From NCBI GenBank assembly GCA_036501845.1, contig DASXZO010000036.1, positions 98,037 to 162,036 on the forward strand: a stretch of DNA of 64,000 nucleotides, in the 5' to 3' direction. This DNA is from JBBREP01 sp036501845. GTDB taxonomy: Bacteria; Actinomycetota; Acidimicrobiia; IMCC26256; PALSA-610. Shown piece after piece: positions 1 to 7,309 of the stretch. The first letter of the stretch is position 1, and each line of letters opens with the position of its first letter. The notes beneath the pieces are model-generated. The model worked only from the letters and a program-made list of their open reading frames with translations, did no database searches and was not told the DNA's origin. A program made the translations under genes and the position numbers.

Positions 1-302
1 CTTCGCAGCGAAGGATGCACCACATCGCGATCCGGTGGCGCGATCGCAGCGAGCGCTTCGATGCCGTTGCCGACGCGCGGCATGACCGCGCTGATCGGAT
101 GCACGCGCACCGGCGCTTCGTCGTGTTCGCTCGGCGCGGTGGCGAGGCCGAGCCAGAGAAGGTCGCCGAGATCGATCTGCAGCTCGCTGGTTGTCCCGAG
201 CGCGGCGCGTGTGGCCGGTGAGAGGTGCCGGCGATGGACGCGCCGGGTCGCCGACGCGGGCCCGTGGGCGCGCGAAACCGACCGAGGCGGCGTGCGAAGC
301 AA
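1..302 (-). CDS. Possible partial CDS running off the left edge, unknown function
   Basis: The minus frame is open from the window edge to beyond position 300 and reads like real protein, with the stretch LQIDLGDLLWLGLATAP and then VHPISAVMPRVGNGIEALA. The opposite-strand ORFs here have the Arg/Ala/His-rich look of shadows. The only in-frame start noticed is a TTG at 302, and the true start is unclear. The C-terminus lies outside the window. I do not recognise the family. Codon-position composition or homologues would be needed to confirm it. Confidence 0.35.
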   Translation of the reverse strand, partial: MLRTPPRSVSRAHGPASATRRVHRRHLSPATRAALGTTSELQIDLGDLLWLGLATAPSEHDEAPVRVHPISAVMPRVGNGIEALAAIAPPDRDVVHPSLR

Positions 303-381
303 CAGTTGGTCGGAAATGGCTGGTGCGTCTCCTGCGTGTGCCCGTGGCTGGGGCGGGTCGTGGGATGGATTGCACCCGCTG

Positions 382-413
382 GTGGGCCGCGCAGGATCAA
401 GGTTGCGGCCCAC
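382..413. terminator. Hairpin downstream of tatD
   Basis: GTGGGCCGC (382-390) and GCGGCCCAC (405-413) form a perfect 9-bp stem with a 14-nt loop. It lies about 80 bases beyond the tatD stop. No U-tract follows, so it may be a factor-independent-like actinobacterial terminator or just a palindrome. Apart from this and the possible partial gene, I see nothing in 303-492. Confidence 0.4.
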
Positions 414-492
414 TCCGCCCGCAGATGGCATTCACGGTAATTCCCGCTCGCTCCGGCCGCCAATCTCGACCGTGTGGGAACGTCGGACCGGG

Positions 493-1275
493 TCAGGGAC
501 CCAAGAACGTGGCCGCGGCATTGTGCGCGGTGATGCGGGCGGTGTCGGCAACTGCCTCGCCGCGCGCTGCCGCCAGGGCCGCCCCCACATCGACCACGTA
601 GGCCGGCTGGTTGGCCTTGCCGCGGTGCGGCACCGGCGCGAGATACGGCGCGTCGGTCTCCACGAGCACGCGGTCGGCTGGCGTGCGCGCCGCGGCCGCG
701 CGCAACTCGTCAGCGGCCTTGAACGACACGATGCCCGAGAATGACAACGAGCATCCGAGCTCGAGTGCGAGATCGGCTTCAGCCGGTCCACCGCTGAAGC
801 AGTGCACCACGGTGCCGCGCGGCACACCGTGCTCACGCAGTGTCGCGAACGTCGCGTCCCACGCGTCGCGCGTGTGGATCACGAGCGGAAGGTCGAGCTC
901 GTGCGCGAGCGCGATTTGGCGCGCGAACGCGTCGGTCTGCGCGTCGAGCGGCGAGTGCTCGTAGTAGAGATCGAAACCGGCTTCACCTATCCCGACGATG
1001 CGCGCATCGCGACCACCACGCGCGAGCGCGACGAGCTCGTCCCACTCCTCGTCGAGCTGGCTCGCCTCGTGTGGATGCAAACCGACAGTGGCGTACACGT
1101 CGTCGTAACGCGACGCGAGCGCGACCGCTTCACGCGATGTCGCGAGATCGGTACCGACACACACCATCCAGTCGACTCCCGCGTCGCGCGCGGCCGCGAC
1201 GAGCACGTCGGGATCGACACTCTCGCCGTGACGGCTCGGCTCGAGTTGCAGATGGCAGTGCGCGTCGACCCACAT
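493..1275 (-). CDS. tatD: TatD family metal-dependent DNase
   Basis: A 260-residue TIM-barrel metal hydrolase, close to the usual TatD length. It starts MWVDAHCH, giving the metal-binding HxH pair at residues 6 and 8. Further family motifs are GIGEAGFDLYY, VIHTRDAW, HCFSGG and the late Asp of VETDAPYLAP. TatD proteins are cytoplasmic 3'-5' exonucleases linked to DNA repair and quality control. The ATG at 1275 was chosen because the family begins directly with this motif; the open frame upstream is only the shadow of metG. It follows metG by 16 bases, the common metG-tatD arrangement of actinobacteria. Confidence 0.93.
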   Translation of the reverse strand: MWVDAHCHLQLEPSRHGESVDPDVLVAAARDAGVDWMVCVGTDLATSREAVALASRYDDVYATVGLHPHEASQLDEEWDELVALARGGRDARIVGIGEAGFDLYYEHSPLDAQTDAFARQIALAHELDLPLVIHTRDAWDATFATLREHGVPRGTVVHCFSGGPAEADLALELGCSLSFSGIVSFKAADELRAAAARTPADRVLVETDAPYLAPVPHRGKANQPAYVVDVGAALAAARGEAVADTARITAHNAAATFLGP

Positions 1276-1291
1276 CCGATGACCGGCGCGG

Positions 1292-2827
1292 TCAGGCCGG
1301 CGCGTCCGCGCCGGCGTTGTCGAAACGCGGGAACAGTGCGGCACCCTTGGTGACCGTGGCGCCGTCGCGCAGCCGGCCCCACGACGCCGCCTCCGGGAGG
1401 AGCTGATCGCGCACGCTGCCGGTCTGGCCCAGGCGCGTCCAGAGCTCCTCGGTGGCCCGAGGAATCGCGAACGCCGCCAGCACCGTGGCCACCCGCAGCG
1501 CCTCCAGGCAGTCGCCCAAGACGCCGCGAACGGCCTGGTCACCGGCCTTGTGGAGCTTCCAGGGCTCCGAGGCCTCGATGTAGGCGTTGGCCTCCCGGAG
1601 CACGTCCCACACCGCACCGAGACCGCCCGAGAAGTCGAGCTGATCCATGGCCGCGGCACAGCGCTCGTAGGCCGCGTCAACCGCGGCCCGCAGCGGTCCG
1701 TTGGCCCGTTCGATCGGCACCACACCGTCGCAGTAGTTGGTGACCATGTTGAGCACGCGGCTCGCGAGGTTTCCGTAGTTGTTCGCGAGGTCGGCGTTGT
1801 AGCGCGCGGCCATCGCCTCGTAGCTGAAGTCGCCGTCGGGGCCGAACCGCTGGTCGGCGAGGAAGTGATACCGGTAACCGTCGACGCCGAAGTCGGCCAC
1901 GAGATCGGCCGGGAAGATCTGGTTGGCCTTCGTCTTGCTCATCTTCGCGCCGCCGACGAGCAGCCAGCCGTGAGCGAACACGTGCTGCGGCGGGTCGATA
2001 CCGGCGGCCATCAACATCGCCGGCCAGAAGACCGCGTGGAAGCGCAGGATGTCCTTGCCCACGAGGTGGTAGTTCACCGGCCAGTAGCGCGCGAAACGTT
2101 CGGGATCGGTGCCGAGCCCCACCGCGGTGCAGTAGTTGATGAGCGCGTCGAACCACACATAGGTGACGTGCGCGTCGTCCCACGGCACCGGCACACCCCA
2201 CGTGATCGACGTGCGGCTCATCGAGAAGTCGCGCAGGCCTTGGCGGATGAAGCCCTTCACCTCGTTCATGCGCGAGTCGGGCTGCACCGCATCGGGATGC
2301 GCGTCGTAGTAGTCGAGGAGGCGCTCACCGAAACGCGACAGCCGGAAGAAGTAGTTCTCCTCCACCACATGTTCCACCGGCCGCTCGTGGATCGGGCAGA
2401 GGCCGTCGACGAGTTCGTCCTCGGTGTAATAGGCCTCACACGACACGCAGTAGAGGCCTTCGTAGGTGTCGAGCTCGATGTAGCCGTTGTCGCGAATACG
2501 GGTGAGGAGCTCCTGCACGGCCCGGTAGTGGCGGGGCTCGGTGGTGCGGATGAAGTCGTCGTAGGAGATGTCGAGCAGCTCCCACACCTCGCGAAAGCGA
2601 GCCGAGGTGCGGTCGGCCCACTCGAGCGGCGTGACCCCCTGGGCCTCGGCGGCCCGCTGGATCTTGAGCCCGTGCTCGTCGGTGCCGGTGAGGAAGAACA
2701 CGTCGTCGCCGTGCTGGCGGCGCCACCGGGCCAGCGCGTCGGCCGCGATCGTGGTGTACGCCGTGCCGATGTGGGGCACGTCGTTCACGTAGTAGATCGG
2801 CGTCGTCACGAAGAAGGGCTGGGCCAC
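1292..2827 (-). CDS. metG: Methionyl-tRNA synthetase
   Basis: A 511-residue class I aminoacyl-tRNA synthetase that charges tRNA-Met in the cytoplasm. The N-terminus has the HIGH-type signature as PHIG near residues 18-21, followed by TGTDEHG. A zinc-knuckle region with CVSC and a later CPIH lies near residue 125, and the KMSKTKAN loop lies near residue 295. No C-terminal dimerisation or tRNA-binding extension is present, so this is the short form. The GTG at 2827 gives MAQPFFVTTPIYYVND, the expected start, 23 bases after the rsmI stop. The upstream open frame overlaps rsmI and is not part of the gene. Confidence 0.96.
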   Translation of the reverse strand: MAQPFFVTTPIYYVNDVPHIGTAYTTIAADALARWRRQHGDDVFFLTGTDEHGLKIQRAAEAQGVTPLEWADRTSARFREVWELLDISYDDFIRTTEPRHYRAVQELLTRIRDNGYIELDTYEGLYCVSCEAYYTEDELVDGLCPIHERPVEHVVEENYFFRLSRFGERLLDYYDAHPDAVQPDSRMNEVKGFIRQGLRDFSMSRTSITWGVPVPWDDAHVTYVWFDALINYCTAVGLGTDPERFARYWPVNYHLVGKDILRFHAVFWPAMLMAAGIDPPQHVFAHGWLLVGGAKMSKTKANQIFPADLVADFGVDGYRYHFLADQRFGPDGDFSYEAMAARYNADLANNYGNLASRVLNMVTNYCDGVVPIERANGPLRAAVDAAYERCAAAMDQLDFSGGLGAVWDVLREANAYIEASEPWKLHKAGDQAVRGVLGDCLEALRVATVLAAFAIPRATEELWTRLGQTGSVRDQLLPEAASWGRLRDGATVTKGAALFPRFDNAGADAPA

Positions 2828-2850
2828 AGGATCATTCTCGCGTGCCGCGA

Positions 2851-3795
2851 TCAGCGGGCCGGTCTGCGTTTCGACATGGCCACCGCGCGGTCGTAGGCGG
2901 CGCGCCGGTCGAGCCCGAATTCCACGTGCACGGCATCGGCCACATCCCGCACTCGGAGGCCGGCCGCCACCAGCTCCGCAATCCGGGCATCGACGGTTGC
3001 CTCGTCGGCCACGACGGCTTCGGCGTCGCTTCGCCCGCCGACCACCACCACGCATTCGCCTCGGGTTTCGATCACGGCCGACTCCATCATCGCGATCAGC
3101 TCGTCGACGCTGCCGCGATACGCCGACTCGTGCAGCTTCGTGAGCTCGCGCAGCACCGCGGCCGGCCGCTCCCCACCGACTACGTCGCGTAGGTCGGCGA
3201 GCGTGGCCGCGAGCCGGTTCGCGGTCTCGAACAGCACGGTCGTGTGCCCGGCGTCGGCGACCGATTGGAGCTGCTCACGGCGGGCCCGGCCCTTGCGTTC
3301 GAGAAAGCCGAGGAAGGTGAACGGCTGGGTCGGCAGCGCCGAGAGCACAAGCGCGGTGACCACGGCGCTGGGCCCGGGAACGCACTCCACCGTCACGCCT
3401 GCGTCGGCACACGCGCGCACGATTCGTTCGCCGGGGTCACTGATGCCCGGCATGCCTGCGTCGCTCACGTAGGCAACGCGCGCGCCACTGGCGATCTGCT
3501 CGACCACCGCCGCCGACAACTCCGCCTCGTTGTGCCGGTGCAACGTGCGGAGGCGATCGCGCGCCGGGATGTCGCAATGCGAAAGGAGCGCGCGAGTACG
3601 CCGTGTGTCCTCGGCGTAGATGACGTCGGCGTCGCGCAACGCCTCGACCGCGCGTGGGCTGAGATCGCCGAGATTGCCAATCGGCGTGCCTACGAGGACG
3701 AGCGCTCCGCTGTCGCTGAGCTCGTCCTCGCACGGCCGTTCTTCACCCCCGCTCGCCTTCGGCTCGCGCCCCGAAGGGCTCCTGGGGCTAGGCAC
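2851..3795 (-). CDS. rsmI: 16S rRNA (cytidine1402-2'-O)-methyltransferase
   Basis: A 314-residue SAM-dependent methyltransferase of the tetrapyrrole-methylase fold that 2'-O-methylates C1402 in the ribosomal decoding centre. Motifs are VGTPIGNLGDLS (residues 34-45), YAEDTRRTR and SDAGMPGISDPG, followed by CVPGPSAVVTAL. The first 30 residues are charged and low in complexity and may not all be translated, but no better ATG or GTG lies between them and the domain. The start overlaps the end of the DUF192 gene by 8 bases. It sits just upstream of metG, a frequent pairing in actinobacteria. Confidence 0.93.
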   Translation of the reverse strand: MPSPRSPSGREPKASGGEERPCEDELSDSGALVLVGTPIGNLGDLSPRAVEALRDADVIYAEDTRRTRALLSHCDIPARDRLRTLHRHNEAELSAAVVEQIASGARVAYVSDAGMPGISDPGERIVRACADAGVTVECVPGPSAVVTALVLSALPTQPFTFLGFLERKGRARREQLQSVADAGHTTVLFETANRLAATLADLRDVVGGERPAAVLRELTKLHESAYRGSVDELIAMMESAVIETRGECVVVVGGRSDAEAVVADEATVDARIAELVAAGLRVRDVADAVHVEFGLDRRAAYDRAVAMSKRRPAR

Positions 3796-4117
3796 GCACC
3801 TCGACCTCGTCCCCCACGCGCAGACCCCAGCGGTCGAGACAACCCGCTTGGCCCTCGATCACGAACGCCGCGCGGCGCACCACCTTCGACACCCGGCGGG
3901 GGCGCAGCGTGGCCGTGTACACCACTCGGCCCGACCGGTCGCAGAACGCCACGTCGATCGGGAAGCGCATGCCGAACGTGTGCACACTGCGGCAGCCCTG
4001 CAACACGAAGGCGCCCTCCACCGCGTCGCGTCCGGTCAGTCCGCGGCGCTTGGCGCGGCGCGATCGAGCGAGCTCGGCCGCCGCCAACACGTCGTCACCT
4101 CGAACAAGCCATGCCAC
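3788..4117 (-). CDS. DUF192 family protein
   Basis: A 109-residue protein beginning MAWLVRGDDVLAAAELA and containing the DUF192 core RGLTGRD, CRSVHTFGMRFPIDVAF, a conserved tail Gly and GLRVGD. The biochemical role of the family is unknown; members are small beta-rich proteins, often exported in other bacteria, but this one has no signal peptide. The frame stays open upstream into the CoA-transferase gene. The GTG at 4117 was preferred because a GGGAG ribosome-binding site lies about 9 bases before it and because homologues start with MAWL-type sequence. The next gene, rsmI, overlaps its end. Confidence 0.82.
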   Translation of the reverse strand: MAWLVRGDDVLAAAELARSRRAKRRGLTGRDAVEGAFVLQGCRSVHTFGMRFPIDVAFCDRSGRVVYTATLRPRRVSKVVRRAAFVIEGQAGCLDRWGLRVGDEVEVRA

Positions 4118-4175
4118 CGGAGCGAGCTCCCATCGACTGCCGCTCGGCAACGTAGCGAAGAGCGCGCGGTCGCTT

Positions 4176-5318
4176 TCAGTCGTCGCCAGGGTTGTCCGCG
4201 CCGAGTGCCGGTGGCCGGCGACGCACGGTCGCAGGCGTGCGCGCGAGGCGCAGCGGCGAGCGGATCGACGGGAACACGCCCGCGTCGTCATGCAGCTCCA
4301 CCACCGGCTCGACGCCGAGCGCGGTGGCGAGTTCCACCGCCTCGGCGACGCTGTTGATCCCGCCGGCAGGCACTCCGGCTCGCGTCAGCTCGGGTACCCA
4401 GTGCGCGCGAGGTCGGGCCACGAACGCGGCGCGCAGCACCGGGTCGAGCTCGTCACGGTGCGCCACCCGCGCGCCGTTGGTGGCGAAGCGATCATCGGCC
4501 GCGAGGTCAGGTCGTTCGAGCACGCTGGCGATCGCCGCGAATTGGCGGTCGTTGCCGCACGCCACGATGAAGTCGCCGTCGGCAGCCGGGTACACGCCAT
4601 AGGGAACGATCGACGGATGATCGTTGCCGAGGCGCGTCGGGTTCTGGCCGGCGAGGAGATAGCCGCTCATCTGGTTCACGAGCGCGGCGAGCGCGCAGTC
4701 GAGCAGCGACACCTCGAGGTGCTGCCCGCGACCGCTGCGCTCACGCTCCTGCAACGCGGCGAGCACACCAATGGTGACGTACAGCGAGCAGAGCACGTCG
4801 ACCGCGGCGACACCGACCTTGGTGGGTGGGCCGTCGGCGTCGCCGGTGATACTCATCAAGCCGCTCGCGCCTTGCACGAGCAGGTCGTAGCCGGGCAGCT
4901 CCCGCGCCGCCGGCGTGGAGCCGAAGCCAGTGATCGTGCACACCACGAGACGCGGGTGGCGCGCCACGAGGTCGGCGGGATCCATCCCCCAACGCGCCAT
5001 CGTTCCAGGCTTGAAGTTCTCGACGAGCACGTCGGCGCCGTCGAGCATCGCAAGGATCGGCGCGCGGCCTTCGGGCGTCGTGAGGTCGGCAGTGATGGAT
5101 CGCTTGTTGCGGTTCGTCGCCTGGAAGTAGGTGCTGGTGCCGTCCACGAACGGCGGTCCCCAGGTGCGCGTGTCGTCACCGACGTGAGGACGCTCGATCT
5201 TGACGACGTCGGCTCCAAGATCGCCGAGGATCATCGTGGCGTGCGGGCCGGCGAGCACTCGTGACAGATCGACCACGGTGATGCCATCCAGCGCACCAGG
5301 AGTGGGCGCCTCGGCCAT
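4176..5318 (-). CDS. CaiB/BaiF family (family III) CoA-transferase
   Basis: A 380-residue CoA-transferase that moves CoA between carboxylic acids. The N-terminus LDGITVVDLSRVLAGPHAT and ILGDLGADVVKIERP are typical, as are DVLVENFKPG and the GYDLLVQGASGLM segment whose Asp is the probable acyl-accepting nucleophile. The substrate cannot be told from sequence. It is the first gene of the minus-strand run into the DUF192 gene, rsmI, metG and tatD, 58 bases before the preferred DUF192 start. A strong hairpin lies 29 bases upstream of its start. Confidence 0.92.
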   Translation of the reverse strand: MAEAPTPGALDGITVVDLSRVLAGPHATMILGDLGADVVKIERPHVGDDTRTWGPPFVDGTSTYFQATNRNKRSITADLTTPEGRAPILAMLDGADVLVENFKPGTMARWGMDPADLVARHPRLVVCTITGFGSTPAARELPGYDLLVQGASGLMSITGDADGPPTKVGVAAVDVLCSLYVTIGVLAALQERERSGRGQHLEVSLLDCALAALVNQMSGYLLAGQNPTRLGNDHPSIVPYGVYPAADGDFIVACGNDRQFAAIASVLERPDLAADDRFATNGARVAHRDELDPVLRAAFVARPRAHWVPELTRAGVPAGGINSVAEAVELATALGVEPVVELHDDAGVFPSIRSPLRLARTPATVRRRPPALGADNPGDD

Positions 5319-5346
5319 CGCGGTAGTTCAGCATGCGAGCCGACGT

Positions 5347-5378
5347 GCTGCGGGCTCCTCGCCCAGGAGGCCCGCAGC
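5347..5378. other. Hairpin upstream of the CoA-transferase
   Basis: GCTGCGGGC (5347-5355) pairs with GCCCGCAGC (5370-5378), and an inner TCCT/AGGA extends the stem with one bulged G. It lies in the presumed 5' leader of the minus-strand CoA-transferase mRNA. It could be a leader structure or a chance palindrome. The rest of 5319-5580 shows no gene and no clear promoter. Confidence 0.4.
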
Positions 5379-5580
5379 CGCGTCGTTCAACTCGAGCTTG
5401 GCCCCACGCTGCGACGCGATGCGGGGGGAGACGCCGCGATGCGCAGGGCCATGCGGAGATCTTGCCCCGGGCACGTAACGGGTGCGTGACCTGGCGGCGA
5501 ACAACACGTGTCGCTCACACGACGTCTCGACCGCGCCGTGTGGCTCGGCGCGAGACTCGCTGAGACGAGTGTTGTGGAAG

Positions 5581-5667
5581 GGGCGCGGCGAGCGGAGCAG
5601 CCCGGGAGCGACGAAGGAGTGACCCGGGTGCGCAGTGAGCTCGCCGCCGAGCGCAGCGAGGCAAATG
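5581..5667 (+). repeat. 87-bp dispersed repeat, copy A, ending at the surE start codon
   Basis: This stretch aligns without gaps to 19442-19528, with about eight mismatches in 87 bases. The shared core ends CTCGCCGCCGAGCGCAGCGA, then GG, then the start codon region. It is purine-rich near GGGAGCGACGAAGGAG and may supply the ribosome-binding region. It precedes surE here and an SDR gene at copy B, so the homology lies outside the coding sequence of two unrelated genes. The origin of the element is unknown. Confidence 0.85.
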
Positions 5668-6540
5668 GACATGCGCATTTTGATCACCAATGACGACGGG
5701 ATCGAGTCGGAGGGGCTGCACGTGTTGGCCCGCGCGATCGCCAAGGCCGGGCACGACACGGTGGTCGTGGCACCCAACTCCGACCGCAGCGGGGTGGGCG
5801 CAGCGCTCGGTCTCGTACACGCTGACCAGCACCTCGACGCCCGTCGGGTGGAGGTCGTCGATCTCGACGTGCCCGCCTACGCGCTCGACGGTCCTCCGGG
5901 AATGTGTGTGGTTGCCGCCCGCCTCGGGGCGTTCGGCGATCCGCCCGAGCTCGTCGTGTCGGGCATCAATGCCGGCCTCAACACCGGACGGTCGATCCTG
6001 CACTCCGGAACGGTGGGTGCCTGCCTCACCGCGCAGAACTTCGGCATCTCCGGGCTCGCGGTGAGCGTCGACGCCGATCGCGAGACCGGGCAGTGGCCGT
6101 GGACGATCGCGGCCGACCTCGCGGTGGATGTGCTCGATCGTTTCGCCGACGCACCGCCGCGCACGGTGATCAATCTCAACGTGCCCGGGCGCGCGCCGGT
6201 GCTCGGCGTGCGCTGGGCGCGCCTCGCCGCGTTCGGCGCGGCGCGCGCCGCAGTCGCCGAGACTCTTGACGGACGGCTGCAATTCGAGTTGCAGGCCACC
6301 GGCGCCACGCCCGCGCCCGACTCCGACCAGGGAGTGGTGGAAGCCGGCTACGCGTCGATCACCACGATCATCGGCATCGCCGAGGCCTGGCCACCCGAGC
6401 TCGAAGGACCGACCACTGTGGAGGCACGCGTCGTGCCCGGCGCGCCGTTCGAAGCCGTGCACACCCTCCCCGACGCCTCACTCCCCCGCTGGCTCCACCG
6501 CCCCCTCGCCGCCGCGAACCCGGTGGTCCCATCAGAATGA
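5665..6540 (+). CDS. surE: 5'/3'-nucleotidase SurE
   Basis: A 291-residue survival protein SurE, which dephosphorylates nucleoside 5'- and 3'-monophosphates. The metal-binding NDDG motif is near residues 8-11, with ESEGLHVLA, a serine in NSDRSGVG and the SGINAGLN motif about residue 106. The family is usually 250-270 residues, so this is slightly long at the C-terminus. Start choice lies between ATG 5665 and ATG 5671, both at the end of the 87-bp repeat. The stop codon lies inside a large palindrome shared with the convergent kdp operon. Confidence 0.94.
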   Translation: MDMRILITNDDGIESEGLHVLARAIAKAGHDTVVVAPNSDRSGVGAALGLVHADQHLDARRVEVVDLDVPAYALDGPPGMCVVAARLGAFGDPPELVVSGINAGLNTGRSILHSGTVGACLTAQNFGISGLAVSVDADRETGQWPWTIAADLAVDVLDRFADAPPRTVINLNVPGRAPVLGVRWARLAAFGAARAAVAETLDGRLQFELQATGATPAPDSDQGVVEAGYASITTIIGIAEAWPPELEGPTTVEARVVPGAPFEAVHTLPDASLPRWLHRPLAAANPVVPSE

Positions 6541-6568
6541 CGATTTCGTCATCGTGATGGGACCACCG
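6521..6568. terminator. Bidirectional hairpin between surE and kdpE
   Basis: CGGTGGTCCCATCA (6521-6534) pairs perfectly with TGATGGGACCACCG (6555-6568). An internal GAA/TCG loop separates this from an inner TGACGA/TCGTCA stem. It lies between convergent surE and the kdp operon and contains the surE stop codon. Its place suggests transcription termination in both directions. Confidence 0.75.
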
Positions 6569-6594
6569 AGCGCTCGGCTCGCGGTGCGGGCGCG

Positions 6595-7293
6595 TCAGCC
6601 GAGACCGGCGGAGAGGAAGCGGTAGCCCATCCCGGGCTCGGTCACGAAGTACTTGGGGCGTGACGGCTCCGGTTCGAGCTTGCGGCGCAACGCGGCGAGG
6701 TACACGCGCAGATACTCGGTCTGGGTCTCGTAGCCAGGGCCCCATACCTCCTGCAGCAGCATCTTCTGGCTGACGAGGCGGCCCTCGTTGCGCACGAGCA
6801 CCTCGAGCACGTGCCACTCGGTGGGCGTGAGGCGCACCGCCGCGCCGTCGCCGCGCTGCACCTGTTTTGCTGCGAGGTCCACGACGAAATCCGCGGTGGC
6901 GATCGTCGGTTCGTCGTGACCGTCACTCGCCCGCCGCAACGCCGCCCGCACGCGCGCGAGGAGCTCGTCCATGCCGAACGGCTTGGTCACGTAGTCGTCG
7001 GCGCCGAGGTCGAGCGCCGCCACCTTCACGCGTTCCTCGTCGCGCGCCGACAGCACCACCACCGGCACCTTGCTCCAGCCCCGCAATGCTTCGAGCACGC
7101 GCACACCGTCGAGATCGGGAAGGCCGAGATCGAGCACGACGAGATCAGGGTGGGCACGCGCGGCCTGTTCGAGCCCCTTCGCACCGTCGGCCGCCACCAC
7201 CACCTCGTAGCCGCGCGCTTCCAGGCTGATGCCGAGCGCGCGTGCGAAACGCTCCTCGTCGTCGACCACGAGGATCTTGGTGGTCACCTCCAC
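6595..7293 (-). CDS. kdpE: KdpE potassium-response transcriptional regulator
   Basis: A 232-residue OmpR-family response regulator. The receiver domain has acidic D11/D12, phospho-acceptor D55 in VVLDLGLPD, S82 and K104. The C-terminal winged helix runs from about residue 130, with RLTPTEWHVLEVL and the final GMGYRF. It is expected to be phosphorylated by KdpD and to activate kdpFABC. It is the last gene of the kdp operon, 16 bases after kdpD. A second in-frame GTG at 7287 is an alternative start. Confidence 0.94.
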   Translation of the reverse strand: MEVTTKILVVDDEERFARALGISLEARGYEVVVAADGAKGLEQAARAHPDLVVLDLGLPDLDGVRVLEALRGWSKVPVVVLSARDEERVKVAALDLGADDYVTKPFGMDELLARVRAALRRASDGHDEPTIATADFVVDLAAKQVQRGDGAAVRLTPTEWHVLEVLVRNEGRLVSQKMLLQEVWGPGYETQTEYLRVYLAALRRKLEPEPSRPKYFVTEPGMGYRFLSAGLG

Positions 7294-7309
7294 CCCCGCT
7301 CGCAGGGAC

